From the NCBI GenBank assembly GCA_946481105.1, contig CAMLMM010000006.1:1-42057 (forward strand): a DNA stretch of 42,057 nt. The letters run 5' to 3'. Positions 1-9,342 of the stretch are shown in pieces (the first letter of the stretch is position 1; each line of letters begins with the position of its first letter). Under the pieces are notes generated by a model, which saw only the letters and a list, made by a program, of their open reading frames with translations, ran no database searches and had not been told where the DNA came from. This stretch comes from an uncultured Alphaproteobacteria bacterium. GTDB taxonomy: Bacteria; Pseudomonadota; Alphaproteobacteria; Micavibrionales; Micavibrionaceae. Position numbers and translations under genes: made by a program.

Positions 1-11
1 GGAACGAACTA

Positions 12-3000
12 TTAACTGCGGGTGAGTCCGGCAAGGCTGGTGGCAATCTGGCGGGCGCCGCGTGTGCGGTCCCTGACGCTGTCCCAGGCACCGATAACCG
101 CGAGTTTCTGGTCGGGGCGGATACGCACTGTCCCCGGATTCTTGCCCAGCCAGGCAAAAAGGCCTTCCGGGTTGGGCGGCTTGTCCTGATGAAACCGTAT
201 AACCGCCCCTTTCGGCCCGGCGTCGAATTGCGCGATGCCGGCTTCCTTGCACAGCATCTTGATGCGCACGATTTCCAGCAGATTGGTCACATCATCCGGC
301 AGCGGTCCGAAACGGTCGATCATCTCGGCGGCGAACCCGTCGATATCCTCTTCGCCACCCAGCTCACCCAGACGGCGGTACAGGCTCATACGTGTGCCGA
401 GGTCGGTGACATATTTTTCGGGGATAAGGACAGATGTACCCAGATTAAGCGTCGGGCTCCATTCATGCTGGCTGGCTTTCTCGATAGCCGCTAAGCCACC
501 GCCCGCCCGCGCCATGTTGACGGCGTCTTCGAGCATCTGCTGATACAGTTCAATCCCGACTTCCTTGATGTGGCCGGACTGAGCGTCGCCGAGCAGATTG
601 CCTGCCCCGCGAATGTCAAGATCATGGCTGGCCAGCTGGAACCCTGCCCCAAGGCTGTCGAGTGTTTCGAATATCTCGAGGCGTTTCTGGGCGTCTTCGG
701 TCAGGCGCATGGTCGGCGGATAGGTCAGATACGCAAAGGCGCGCACTTTCGACCGCCCCACGCGTCCGCGTATCTGATAAAGCTGCGACAGGCCGAACAT
801 GTCGGCGCGGTGAACAATCATCGTATTGGCAGACGGGATATCCAGCCCCGACTCAATGATATTGGTCGCGAGCAGAATGCCGTATTGCCCGTCATAGAAC
901 GCGTTCATCCGGTCTTCCAGATCGGTCGGCGTCATCTGGCCATGCGCGGAAATGACTTTGACTTCCGGCACCAGTTCTTTCAGCTGCTGCTCCAGGTCTT
1001 CCATATCCTTGATACGCGGGCATACATAGAATGTCTGTCCGCCACGGTAATGCTCACGCAATATCGCCTCACGGATAACCAGCGGGTCCATCGGCATGAC
1101 AAAGGTCCGGATTGCCAGTCGGTCAACGGGCGGTGTCGCAATCAGGCTCATGTCGCGGACACCTGTGAGCGCCAGCTGCAACGTGCGCGGAATCGGCGTG
1201 GCTGAGAGCGTCAGGATATGAACGGCATTCTTGAGTTCTTTCAGCTTTTCCTTCTGCTTCACGCCGAAACGCTGTTCCTCGTCCACGATGACAAGACCCA
1301 GATTGGCGAATTTGACATCCTGCGCCAGCAGGGAATGCGTCCCGATAACCACGCGGACACTGCCATCGCGCAGACCGTCCTTCACGGCTTTCGCTTCACG
1401 CGTGGTGACAAGACGCGACAGCTGTTCGACCCGCATGCCCATCTCGGCAAAGCGGGCGCGGAAATTGGCGAAATGCTGCCGCACCAGCAGCGTGGTCGGC
1501 GCAACGATAGCAACCTGTACCCCCGCCATCGCGGCAACATAGGCGGCCCGCAACGCGACTTCGGTCTTGCCGAACCCGACATCGCCGCAAACGAGACGAT
1601 CCATCGGACGGCCCGACTTCATATCGCCGAGCGTGTCTTCAATCGCGCGTAACTGATCTTCGGTTTCCTGATACGGGAAGCGCGCGACGAATTCATTGTA
1701 ATGCCCGTGATCGATGTCAAGCTTGTCGCCGTCACGCAGGGCGCGCGCCGCGGCAATCTCCAACAGCCCTTCGGCCATCTTCAGCACGTCTTTCTTGACG
1801 CGCGCTTTCCGCGCCTGCCATCCGGCCCCGCCGAGTTTATCGAGTTCGGTGTTCCCCTCATTATTGCCAAAACGCGACAGCAGGTCGATATTTTCAACCG
1901 ACACGAACAGACGGTCGCCACCCGCATAGGTGAGTTTCAGGCAATCATGCAGCAACCCACCCGCCTTCAGCGTTTCCAGCCCCTCGAACCGCCCCACGCC
2001 ATGGTCGATATGAACCACCAGATCGCCCGGTGACAACGACCCGACTTCGCGTAGGAAGTTGTCGGCCTTGCGCTTGCGCGCTGATTTACGGGCCAGACGA
2101 TCGCCCAGAATGTCCTGCTCGGTAATAACGGCCAGATCATCGGCGATGAACCCGTGTTCCAGATGCAGGATAACCGCACCGACCTGTTCGGGCCGCAGCC
2201 TGGTCACCTGATGCCAGTTGTCACAAGGATGCGGCAGTCCAGCGCCGCCTTCCTCCATCATCACCTTCATCCGGTCGCGCGACCCTTGCCCGTAACAGGC
2301 GATGACCGCACGCCGCTTGCCGTCCTGCAGACTGGTCAGGTACTTATGCACCTCGCCGAAGACATTGACGCCCGGCTGTGCCCGCACATCGGCGAAATCG
2401 CGGGCGCGGCGCACGGCGCGGTCTTCGTCCTGCCCGCCAAAGGGCAATATCTCACGCGCGTTCAAACCATTGATAAGCCGCGCAAACTCCGCGTCGAATA
2501 CATACAGGCGTTCCGGCGGCAAGGGATGATATATGGTCCCGGTCAGGCTGACATCCTGATCCTTCCGCTTCTTCCGCTGCAACAGCGATTCATCGAGCGT
2601 CTTACGCGCCTTGTAGAAATCCTCGATCTGCACCAGACGTTCACGCCGGGCAATATCGGCCTGATGGTCAAAGGTGATAACCGGGTTGTTCAGGTAATCA
2701 AAGATGGTCGCCATCTGGTCATGGAACAGCGGCAACCAATGTTCCATCCCGGCATGGCGGCGGCCTTCGCTGACAGCTTCATAAAGCGGATTATCCGTTT
2801 GCACGACGCCAAACAGGTCGCGATACCCACTGCGGAACCGGTTAATCCCGTCCTCGTTGAGGAAATACTCGGTCGCGGGACGCAGGGTAAAACTGTCCAT
2901 GATGCCGGTCGTCATCTGGCTGACCGGATCGAAACTGCGGATGGATTCAACTTCATCGCCGAACAGGTCAATGCGCACCGGGCTTTCATATCCCGGCGGG

Positions 3001-3554
3001 AAGATATCGATGATATCGCCGCGCAAAGCGAATTCCCCGGCTTCACGCACCGTGTCGCTGCGCATATAGCCGTTGCTGACCAGGAAGTTCTTCAGACTAT
3101 CGACTTCCAGCCGTTTGCCCGCGCGGGCATCGAGTTGCGATGCCTGCAAACTGGCGGGCGGCATGACACGCTGCACCAGCGCATTCACGGTTGTCAGGAT
3201 AATACGGGGTTTATATAAGCCGTCCTCGCGCCATCCCTGCAGGACAGAGAGCGCCGCGACACGGGCCGCCATCACATCGGTATGCGGCGACACGCGGTCA
3301 TACGGCAGACAATCCCACGCTGGCAATGTAATGACATCGATATCGGGTGCAAAGAAGGCAAGAAGTTCAGTCAGGGCCGATAACCGGATATCATCCAATG
3401 CGACATGGCAGACGACACGTTTCTCCCGCGCGGCCTGATGTGCTTCCGCCGCCAGAAAACGGGCATCCTGCCCTTCGGGGAGATTGTAAACAGGCAGGAA
3501 TGAATGTTCATCCTGCCCGGTTGTTATCTCATTTGTCTGGCGTTGCGGTTCCAT
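12..3554 (-). CDS. mfd: Transcription-repair coupling factor Mfd
   Basis: Mfd is a DNA translocase that removes RNA polymerase stalled at lesions and recruits UvrA for nucleotide excision repair. The protein is about 1180 aa, the usual size. The N-terminal third is the UvrB-like module. The RNA polymerase interaction domain lies near residues 500-570 (PGDLVVHIDHGVGRFEGLE). The helicase core has Walker A GDVGFGKT near residue 655, a DEEQ box near 757 and the QIRGRVGRS motif, followed by the TRCF C-terminal domain. The frame stays open 30 codons upstream, but that stretch runs back into sdhE. The ATG at 3554, 5 bp after the sdhE stop codon, fits family N-termini better. Downstream of the gene only 11 bases remain in the window. 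Confidence 0.97.
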   Translation of the reverse strand: MEPQRQTNEITTGQDEHSFLPVYNLPEGQDARFLAAEAHQAAREKRVVCHVALDDIRLSALTELLAFFAPDIDVITLPAWDCLPYDRVSPHTDVMAARVAALSVLQGWREDGLYKPRIILTTVNALVQRVMPPASLQASQLDARAGKRLEVDSLKNFLVSNGYMRSDTVREAGEFALRGDIIDIFPPGYESPVRIDLFGDEVESIRSFDPVSQMTTGIMDSFTLRPATEYFLNEDGINRFRSGYRDLFGVVQTDNPLYEAVSEGRRHAGMEHWLPLFHDQMATIFDYLNNPVITFDHQADIARRERLVQIEDFYKARKTLDESLLQRKKRKDQDVSLTGTIYHPLPPERLYVFDAEFARLINGLNAREILPFGGQDEDRAVRRARDFADVRAQPGVNVFGEVHKYLTSLQDGKRRAVIACYGQGSRDRMKVMMEEGGAGLPHPCDNWHQVTRLRPEQVGAVILHLEHGFIADDLAVITEQDILGDRLARKSARKRKADNFLREVGSLSPGDLVVHIDHGVGRFEGLETLKAGGLLHDCLKLTYAGGDRLFVSVENIDLLSRFGNNEGNTELDKLGGAGWQARKARVKKDVLKMAEGLLEIAAARALRDGDKLDIDHGHYNEFVARFPYQETEDQLRAIEDTLGDMKSGRPMDRLVCGDVGFGKTEVALRAAYVAAMAGVQVAIVAPTTLLVRQHFANFRARFAEMGMRVEQLSRLVTTREAKAVKDGLRDGSVRVVIGTHSLLAQDVKFANLGLVIVDEEQRFGVKQKEKLKELKNAVHILTLSATPIPRTLQLALTGVRDMSLIATPPVDRLAIRTFVMPMDPLVIREAILREHYRGGQTFYVCPRIKDMEDLEQQLKELVPEVKVISAHGQMTPTDLEDRMNAFYDGQYGILLATNIIESGLDIPSANTMIVHRADMFGLSQLYQIRGRVGRSKVRAFAYLTYPPTMRLTEDAQKRLEIFETLDSLGAGFQLASHDLDIRGAGNLLGDAQSGHIKEVGIELYQQMLEDAVNMARAGGGLAAIEKASQHEWSPTLNLGTSVLIPEKYVTDLGTRMSLYRRLGELGGEEDIDGFAAEMIDRFGPLPDDVTNLLEIVRIKMLCKEAGIAQFDAGPKGAVIRFHQDKPPNPEGLFAWLGKNPGTVRIRPDQKLAVIGAWDSVRDRTRGARQIATSLAGLTRS

Positions 3555-3559
3555 GCCTG

Positions 3560-3853
3560 TTATGTGGCAAAACGGTGCGCCAAAAGCAAGTCCATAACGG
3601 GGGTTTGATGTTCGGATGGCACGGGTTTCTGCCCGGTTATCCAATCATAGACATCCGGGTCGTTTTCCGTGAGAATCTCCTCAAAAGCCTGTAATTCTGC
3701 TGCCCCAAAACCCGGTACATTCCGGTCGGCAAACGACCCGACCAGCAGGTCCATTTCGCGGGTGCCGCGATGCCAGGCCCGAAAAATCAGGCGTTTGCGC
3801 CAGTTTTCCAGTGTTTCAGCCCTCGTTTCGACTTGTGCGTTGCTCTCAACCAT
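3560..3853 (-). CDS. sdhE: FAD assembly factor SdhE (SDHAF2/DUF339 family)
   Basis: This is a 97-aa cytoplasmic protein of the SdhE/SDH5 family, which helps attach FAD covalently to the succinate dehydrogenase flavoprotein. The family signature is visible as RAWHRGTREMDLLVG near residues 25-39, including the conserved RGxxE core. A second conserved stretch, DPDVYDWITGQ, follows near residues 65-75. It is upstream of mfd with a 5-bp gap, so the two are probably co-transcribed. The sdhE-mfd pair next to an oppositely oriented recG is a familiar alphaproteobacterial arrangement. Here two membrane-protein genes separate it from recG. No succinate dehydrogenase genes are in the window. Confidence 0.93.
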   Translation of the reverse strand: MVESNAQVETRAETLENWRKRLIFRAWHRGTREMDLLVGSFADRNVPGFGAAELQAFEEILTENDPDVYDWITGQKPVPSEHQTPVMDLLLAHRFAT

Positions 3854-3886
3854 TCTAAACTATCCCTGATTTGTGGAGGTTATACT

Positions 3887-4489
3887 ATGTCAGTTGGTTC
3901 AATCATCAAGCAAAATCGCGTTCTGGTCGCCGGAATTATCCTGCCGCTTATTCTTATCGGCCTTCTGGCTCTGGCGAAGAGCTTTCCTGATAAAGTGGTT
4001 GACCCCCCGCAATACCGCCTGATTTTCTGGACAAAAAACTGGAGCGGTATGGGCAACCTGAGCGCCCGCGTCAATGAACAATCACAGCTGACTATCAGCT
4101 ATGTCCCAAACCAGGGTTATAAACCGACAAATAATGAACCGTTACCCAAAGCCACCATATTTATCTACACCCCGGCTACCAACCGGGTTGATGAGTATCA
4201 GGTGACGGCTCCGGCGAATGCCGATGCCTCTACCGCCCCCATACCTGTCGCCATGCCATCACTGGACAACCTGAAAATATCCAGCCAGGCCTTATCGCCA
4301 GATGGGTATAGCTTTGAACCCTATCATTATCGTGGCTCGGGGCTTATCACCGAAATATTTATCGGCGGCTCCCGTTCTTATGGCCCCTCTCTGGTCAAAG
4401 CTGGACGTATGATTGAACTTCCTAAATCTTCCACCTATTACACGTCGCCAGAATTTATCGGCTGGATAACCGAAGGTGCCGTAAGATGA
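3887..4489 (+). CDS. Membrane-anchored protein of unknown function, 200 aa
   Basis: I do not recognise this family. The start at 3887 is chosen because GTGGAGG lies just before it; the longer frame from 3770 would overlap sdhE on the other strand. Residues 12-31 (VLVAGIILPLILIGLLALAK) form one transmembrane helix or uncleaved signal anchor. The remaining 165 residues are polar with alternating beta-like segments and no cysteines, which suggests a periplasmic domain. The stop codon overlaps the next gene in an ATGA, and that gene in turn overlaps recG the same way, so the three are likely translated together. The partner has a DUF2157-like look. DUF2157 proteins are often paired with a GDYXXLXY-type periplasmic protein, but I do not see that motif here, so this link is only contextual. 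Confidence 0.72.
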   Translation: MSVGSIIKQNRVLVAGIILPLILIGLLALAKSFPDKVVDPPQYRLIFWTKNWSGMGNLSARVNEQSQLTISYVPNQGYKPTNNEPLPKATIFIYTPATNRVDEYQVTAPANADASTAPIPVAMPSLDNLKISSQALSPDGYSFEPYHYRGSGLITEIFIGGSRSYGPSLVKAGRMIELPKSSTYYTSPEFIGWITEGAVR

Positions 4490-5418
4490 GCCAGTCCCGT
4501 GAAACCGCACTGGCACAGATTCAGTCACTTATTACTCAGTTCAACCTGACCCAGCAGGATATTCTAACCCTCTATAGGGGACAGGAAACCCAATCCGGCG
4601 GGATGTTGCAGCGGGTGATGCTGTATATCGGCGGCGTACTGGTATTCGCCGGGCTTTGCTTTTATATCGCCATGCAGTGGGACGAATTCAACAGCTACGC
4701 GCGGGTTCTCGTATCGCTGGGCAGCGGTCTGGTTGCCTTTATTCTGGGGCTCATGACGCTGGATGACGAACGCTTTCATCGGGCCGCGACGCCTCTCTTC
4801 GTTATTTCGGCGGCACTTGTTCCAACCGGCCTGATGGTAACGCTGAATGAATTCTTTGAACCTACCGGCGACATGCTGCTCCCGACCTGCGTCGTTCTGG
4901 GGGCAACTCTGGTGCAATTTGCCGTCGGCTTCGCGTTGACCAACCGCACCTCGCTGGCTTTTTTCAGCCTGTTCTTTTTTTACAGTTTCCTGATGGTCTT
5001 TATGGCATGGCTGAAAATCGACCCACCCTACGGTCCCCTGACCCTTAGCACCACGGCCTTCCTGGTCTGCCGGAGTGTCGACCGTACATCGCACGCCGTT
5101 ATTACGCCATTCTTCTATTTTTGGGCAGGGGCCATCACCGCCGCTGCCGCCTATGACCTGCTCCATGACGGCCCCCTTGATGTCCTGCTGATTGGCGTGG
5201 CTGCTGGCATGATTTACCTGTCGACCTTGGTGGCCAGCCGCGTGCTGCTGACCGTATCGGTCCTGTCACTTCTGGCCTATCTTGGCTATTATACCGATGA
5301 GTACTTCAAGGATATCGTCGGCTGGCCGATTGCCCTGATTGTCATGGGCATGATAATGATGGGTATCAGCGTTTTTGCCGTGAAATTAGGCCGGAAAATT
5401 GCTAAAACAGGGGCATGA
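4486..5418 (+). CDS. Polytopic membrane protein, DUF2157-like
   Basis: This 310-aa protein has a short polar N-terminus of about 40 residues followed by roughly nine hydrophobic segments, for example ...MLYIGGVLVFAGLCFYIAMQW near residues 45-65 and a series of helices to the end. The N-terminal layout, a soluble helix pair then GGVLVFAG and an aromatic MQWDEF stretch, resembles the DUF2157 family of predicted bacterial membrane proteins, whose function is unknown. It starts inside the stop codon of the preceding gene (ATGA) and ends inside the start codon of recG (ATGA), which implies translational coupling. Function cannot be assigned. The coupling to recG is positional and need not mean a shared role. 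Confidence 0.75.
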   Translation: MSQSRETALAQIQSLITQFNLTQQDILTLYRGQETQSGGMLQRVMLYIGGVLVFAGLCFYIAMQWDEFNSYARVLVSLGSGLVAFILGLMTLDDERFHRAATPLFVISAALVPTGLMVTLNEFFEPTGDMLLPTCVVLGATLVQFAVGFALTNRTSLAFFSLFFFYSFLMVFMAWLKIDPPYGPLTLSTTAFLVCRSVDRTSHAVITPFFYFWAGAITAAAAYDLLHDGPLDVLLIGVAAGMIYLSTLVASRVLLTVSVLSLLAYLGYYTDEYFKDIVGWPIALIVMGMIMMGISVFAVKLGRKIAKTGA

Positions 5419-7487
5419 GCCAACGCCCTTTTATTCTTGACCCGCTATTCCGCGCTGTATCGGTCCTGCCCGGTGTTGGCCCGCGCTCGGTCAAGCTCTA
5501 CGAAAAACTCCTGGGCAGTATCAAACTTCTCGACCTGATTTTTCATCGGCCCGTTGATCTGGTCGAACGGCATTATATTCCCAATCTCGCCGCCGGAAAA
5601 ATTGGCGAAACCGTCTGCGTCAATGTCATCATCGATAAACATACGCCCCCGGCCCGGCGCAGCCAGCCACACCGCATCCGCGCCCGTGATGCCACGGGCT
5701 TTATCGAACTGGTCTTTTTTCACGCACAGGGCGACTGGATTGAAAAACAATATCCGGCCGGTGAAGAACGCCTCGTCTGTGGCCGTATTGATGATTTCAA
5801 GGGCGGCAAACAGATGACGCATCCTGAACTCCTCGACAGCACATCACCGGAAAAAATTGAAGTCATCTATCCGTTGACCGCCGGATTAACTAATAAGGCT
5901 TTACGCAAATCTGTTCTGGCCGCGCTTGACCAGACACCGGAGTTGCCGGAATGGCTGGACATCACGCATAAAACGCGCATGGGCTGGGGCAACTGGAAAG
6001 GTGATATTCTCAAGCTTCATCATCCTGTTACGCCACGCGATCTGGAACCATCCGCCCGGGGACGTATCGCGTATGATGAATTGCTGGCGGACCAGTTAAC
6101 AATGGCGATTGTCCGCATGAAACAGCGTAAACTCGCGGGACGCAGCTTTGCCAGTCAGGGGCCGCTGCGCAAGGCTTTGCAGAATAATTTGCCGTGGCCG
6201 CTGACTGAATTTCAGCAGGAAGCGTTGCGTGAAATCGATGCCGATATGGGTTCACCGCACCGTATGTTGCGCCTGTTACAGGGCGATGTCGGCTCGGGTA
6301 AAACCATTGTTGCCGCCCTCGCCATGATGAACGCCCTCGACAGCGGCACACAGGCCGCCATTATGGCCCCGACTGAAATTCTGGCGCGCCAGCATGCCGA
6401 AACCCTGAAACCATTTCTGGATAAAATCGGCGTTCCGTTTGTCGTGTTGACCGGGCGTGACAAGGGTAAAAACCGCACCGCCATTCTCAATCAGATTGCG
6501 GATGGATCGGCCCGTATCGTAATTGGCACCCACGCGCTGTTTCAGGATGATGTCGCTTTTCACGATCTGGGCTGCGCCGTGATTGATGAACAGCATAAAT
6601 TCGGCGTGCATCAGCGTCTGCAACTTTCAACTAAGGGACGTGGCACGGATGTATTGGTGATGACGGCGACGCCTATCCCGCGGACGCTGGCGCTCACGGC
6701 TTATGGTGATATGGATGTCTCACGCATTGCCGGGAAACCGCCGGGCCGCAAGCCGGTGGATACGCGCCTTATCCCGAATGACAATCTGGATGAAATGATT
6801 GAAAAATTCAGGCAGCAGATTGATCAGGGGGTCCAGATTTACTGGGTTTGCCCGCTGGTTGAAGAATCAGAGGTCCTTGATCTCGCCGCTGCCGAAGAAC
6901 GCTATACCATCCTCCAACAATATTTTGGTGACCGTGTTGCGCTCATTCATGGCCGCATGAAGCCCACTGAAAAAGACGCGGTCATGGAAAAATTCATCGC
7001 CGGGGATGTGTCCATTCTGGTCGCCACCACCGTGATTGAAGTCGGCGTCAACGTCCCCAGCGCCAGCATCATGGTGATTGAACATGCCGAGCGTTTTGGC
7101 CTCGCCCAGTTGCATCAATTACGTGGCCGGGTCGGGCGTGGCGAAAAACAATCCTATTGCTTTCTGGTTTACGCAACGCCCCTGAATGAAACCGCCAAGG
7201 AACGCCTGAAAATCCTGCGCCAGACCGAAGACGGTTTCGTTATTGCCGAGAAGGATTTGGAATTGCGTGGCAGTGGCGAAGTCCTGGGTACACGCCAAAG
7301 CGGCATGATCGAATTCCGGCTCGCCGACCTCGCCGCCCATAGCGATTTATTGTTATCGGCACGTCACGATGCGGAACTGTTATTACAAAAAGACCCGGAT
7401 CTCCAATCCGAACGGGGCAAGGCCCTTCGTGTCCTGCTCTACCTCTTTGAACGTGATCAGGCGATCAGCTATCTGCGGTCGGGGTAA
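5415..7487 (+). CDS. recG: ATP-dependent DNA helicase RecG
   Basis: RecG remodels stalled replication forks and branch-migrates Holliday junctions. The 690-aa length is typical. The N-terminal half holds the wedge/OB-fold domain, which opens with the helix-hairpin-helix-like VLPGVGPRSVKLYEKL. The superfamily 2 motor has Walker A GDVGSGKT near residue 290, the RecG-type DEQHKFGV box near 391, TATPIPRT, and QLRGRVGRG near 568. The C-terminal domain is complete. The start overlaps the stop of the upstream membrane protein gene. About 60 bp separate it from the DUF1192 gene downstream, with no clear terminator, so transcription may continue. Confidence 0.97.
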   Translation: MSQRPFILDPLFRAVSVLPGVGPRSVKLYEKLLGSIKLLDLIFHRPVDLVERHYIPNLAAGKIGETVCVNVIIDKHTPPARRSQPHRIRARDATGFIELVFFHAQGDWIEKQYPAGEERLVCGRIDDFKGGKQMTHPELLDSTSPEKIEVIYPLTAGLTNKALRKSVLAALDQTPELPEWLDITHKTRMGWGNWKGDILKLHHPVTPRDLEPSARGRIAYDELLADQLTMAIVRMKQRKLAGRSFASQGPLRKALQNNLPWPLTEFQQEALREIDADMGSPHRMLRLLQGDVGSGKTIVAALAMMNALDSGTQAAIMAPTEILARQHAETLKPFLDKIGVPFVVLTGRDKGKNRTAILNQIADGSARIVIGTHALFQDDVAFHDLGCAVIDEQHKFGVHQRLQLSTKGRGTDVLVMTATPIPRTLALTAYGDMDVSRIAGKPPGRKPVDTRLIPNDNLDEMIEKFRQQIDQGVQIYWVCPLVEESEVLDLAAAEERYTILQQYFGDRVALIHGRMKPTEKDAVMEKFIAGDVSILVATTVIEVGVNVPSASIMVIEHAERFGLAQLHQLRGRVGRGEKQSYCFLVYATPLNETAKERLKILRQTEDGFVIAEKDLELRGSGEVLGTRQSGMIEFRLADLAAHSDLLLSARHDAELLLQKDPDLQSERGKALRVLLYLFERDQAISYLRSG

Positions 7488-7550
7488 ATAATAGACGACT
7501 TGTTTTCTGCGGGCTGCCATCCTATTCTCAAGGCGTATTGGAGAAGCCCT

Positions 7551-7742
7551 ATGTTCGACGACGATCTGGACCCGAAGACCAAGAAACCGAAGCCGCGCAG
7601 CCTCGATAAAATGTCGGTGGAGGATCTGCGTGAGTATATCAATGACCTGAAAGCCGAAATTGCCCGTGCCGAAGCGGATATTGCCAAAAAACAGGCACAT
7701 AAAGATGCCGCCGCCTTGCTATTTAAATCGAAAACAGATTAG
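7551..7742 (+). CDS. DUF1192 family small protein
   Basis: This 63-aa protein matches the DUF1192 pattern common in alphaproteobacteria: an acidic MFDDDLDP start, a lysine/proline linker, then a single amphipathic helix (SVEDLREYINDLKAEIARAEADIA split over residues 22-45) ending in KKQAHKDAAALLFK. The helix is likely to form a short coiled coil. Function is unknown. The ATG at 7551 is preceded by GGAGAAG at a normal distance; the longer open frame from 7500 has no family resemblance in its first 17 codons. It lies 9 bp before the hydroxybutyrate dehydrogenase gene and is probably in the same transcript. Confidence 0.85.
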   Translation: MFDDDLDPKTKKPKPRSLDKMSVEDLREYINDLKAEIARAEADIAKKQAHKDAAALLFKSKTD

Positions 7743-7751
7743 GAGATTACC

Positions 7752-8537
7752 ATGACCCTCAAAAACAAAGTTGCCCTTATTACAGGTTCCACCAGCGGCA
7801 TCGGCCTGGGTATTGCCGAAGTAATGGCGGGTGAAGGTTATCATATCGTGCTGAACGGTTTTGGCGACGCCGCTGAAATCGAAAAGACCCGTAAAGGCAT
7901 CGAAACCAAATTCGGTGTAAAGGCGCATTTCGTCGGAGCCGATGTGACCAATTACGACAGCGTCGTCGCCATGATTGCTGATTCCGAGAAAATACTCGGC
8001 AGTGTCGATATCATCGTCAACAACGCCGGTGTGCAATTCGTGTCCCCCATTGATGAATTCCCGCTCGATCAATGGCAGAAAATTATCAACATCAACCTGA
8101 CCGGGGTATTCTATGGCACACGCGCCGCGTTGCCGGGTATGAAGAAACGCGGATATGGCCGTATCATTAATATCGCATCGGCCCATGGTCTGGTCGCGTC
8201 AGCCGGGAAATCCGCTTATGTCGCTGCGAAACACGGTGTCGTGGGCCTGACTAAGGTCACGGCGCTGGAAAATGCCCGCCAGAATATTACGGCGAACGCC
8301 ATCTGCCCCGGTTGGGTCTTAACCCCGCTGGTTCAAAAGCAGATTGACGACCGCGCGGCCAAACAGGGTATTCCCGTCGAAAAAGCGTCCGAAGACCTGC
8401 TTCTGGAAAAGCAACCCAATGGGCGTTTTGCAACACCGGAAGAGATTGGTGGCCTGGTCGCCTATCTCTGCTCCGATGCGGCCCGTAACGTGACAGGAAC
8501 GACCCTGTCCATTGACGGGGCCTGGACCGCGCAATAG
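7752..8537 (+). CDS. bdhA: D-3-hydroxybutyrate dehydrogenase (SDR family)
   Basis: The enzyme interconverts D-3-hydroxybutyrate and acetoacetate with NAD, usually in use of polyhydroxybutyrate stores. The 261-aa protein is a classical short-chain dehydrogenase: cofactor motif TGSTSGIGLGIA near residue 12, NNAGVQFVSPIDEFP near 91, and catalytic Ser143, Tyr156 and Lys160. The region after Tyr156 (NAICPGWVLTPLVQKQI) and the long QIDDRAAKQGIPVEKA segment are characteristic of bacterial 3-hydroxybutyrate dehydrogenases rather than FabG. AGGAGAT sits before the ATG. No other polyhydroxybutyrate genes are in view, so the assignment rests on sequence pattern. Confidence 0.9.
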   Translation: MTLKNKVALITGSTSGIGLGIAEVMAGEGYHIVLNGFGDAAEIEKTRKGIETKFGVKAHFVGADVTNYDSVVAMIADSEKILGSVDIIVNNAGVQFVSPIDEFPLDQWQKIININLTGVFYGTRAALPGMKKRGYGRIINIASAHGLVASAGKSAYVAAKHGVVGLTKVTALENARQNITANAICPGWVLTPLVQKQIDDRAAKQGIPVEKASEDLLLEKQPNGRFATPEEIGGLVAYLCSDAARNVTGTTLSIDGAWTAQ

Positions 8538-8620
8538 ATTATTTATTACCGTAGATTTCTTGACCGGAACGGGCGAAACAGTTAGTGTTCCGGCCTTAAA
8601 CTTTGACAAGGATACTTAAA

Positions 8621-9073
8621 ATGGAAAACACCCAGGAACGACTGAAAGAAACGGCTGAAGCCTGTATTAAGGCATACGAAGCATGGGGTGGATCTAAAAA
8701 GAATCTGGAAGCCCGCGAGCGTTTGCAGGAAGCCGTCCATGAACTGCGCAAGGTTGCTGCCCGTCTGGAAATCGAAGTGGCCGTGTCTGAACGCGATGAA
8801 ATGACGCAGCGTCCGATCCCTGTCCCGCCGCACCGCGCGTCCAAACAACGTTCAGCGGACAATATTGGCAATGAACTGCCGGATTTCATTACCGAGACAG
8901 CGAATGACGTGGACGAAGATCCCAATGACCGCCAGCCAAACGATAATCAGGGCCAGCCTATCGGCCGTCGCCCAATGCGTGGTGGTCAAGGTGGCGGCCC
9001 CCGCCGCCCGCAAGGGCAACGCCGTCCGTATCAGGGTGGTGGCGGCCAGGGTGGCGGCAACCAATCCGAATAA
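8621..9073 (+). CDS. Unknown protein with helical N-terminus and Gly/Arg/Gln-rich tail
   Basis: The gene encodes 150 aa. Residues 1-65 are charged and helical (ERLKETAEACIKAYEAWGG, then LQEAVHELRKVAARLEIEVA), followed by a proline-rich linker. The tail from about residue 105 is made of GGQGGGPRRPQGQRRP-type repeats, which look like a disordered RNA-binding or condensate-forming segment. AAGGA precedes the ATG at 8621; the upstream TTG at 8603 has no such site. The gene ends in a strong terminator and sits upstream of ftsZ. I do not recognise the family. Similar glycine/arginine tails occur on many unrelated nucleic-acid-binding proteins, so the role is open. Confidence 0.8.
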   Translation: MENTQERLKETAEACIKAYEAWGGSKKNLEARERLQEAVHELRKVAARLEIEVAVSERDEMTQRPIPVPPHRASKQRSADNIGNELPDFITETANDVDEDPNDRQPNDNQGQPIGRRPMRGGQGGGPRRPQGQRRPYQGGGGQGGGNQSE

Positions 9074-9075
9074 AC

Positions 9076-9101
9076 AAAAGCGGCCAATCGGCCGCTTTTT
9101 T
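9076..9101 (+). terminator. Rho-independent terminator after the Gly/Arg-tailed protein gene
   Basis: A perfect GCGGCC/GGCCGC stem with an AATC loop, extended by A-T pairs, is followed directly by a run of T. It begins 3 bases after the stop codon and closes the transcript that starts upstream in the recG/bdhA region, so ftsZ needs its own promoter. Confidence 0.92.
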
Positions 9102-9342
9102 ATTGGCTGATGAAAAAATCTAACCTTTACTGAATCATTTCAAGCATCTGAGTCAGCCATAACAGTTATGCACATTTTCTGTTGAAGACTCTTGCACGAC
9201 GACTCTCTGGTGGATTAGACTGACCGTAAGTGATTCGTTCCGTCCCCTTGGCATCGAATCGGTTTGATAAAGCACCTTTTCCCAAAAAAACAAAAAAATA
9301 TTTCTTTGCAAATCCGACGCCTCTCGGAAGGAGACCCTTTCA

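Noticed and set aside
2154..3218. A 354-codon plus-strand open frame inside mfd, and similar ones at 570-1205 and 1218-1652
   Set aside because: They are complements of the mfd coding sequence. The protein they would encode has no domain pattern, and mfd is unmistakable on the other strand.
3555..3644. Extension of mfd by 30 codons upstream of 3554
   Set aside because: The extra codons overlap sdhE and do not resemble Mfd N-termini; ATG 3554 follows the sdhE stop by 5 bases.
8564..8593. CCGGAAC/GTTCCGG inverted repeat between bdhA and the next gene
   Set aside because: The stem is 7 bp with a loop of about 16 bases and no T-run follows, so I do not call it a terminator. It may be a chance repeat.
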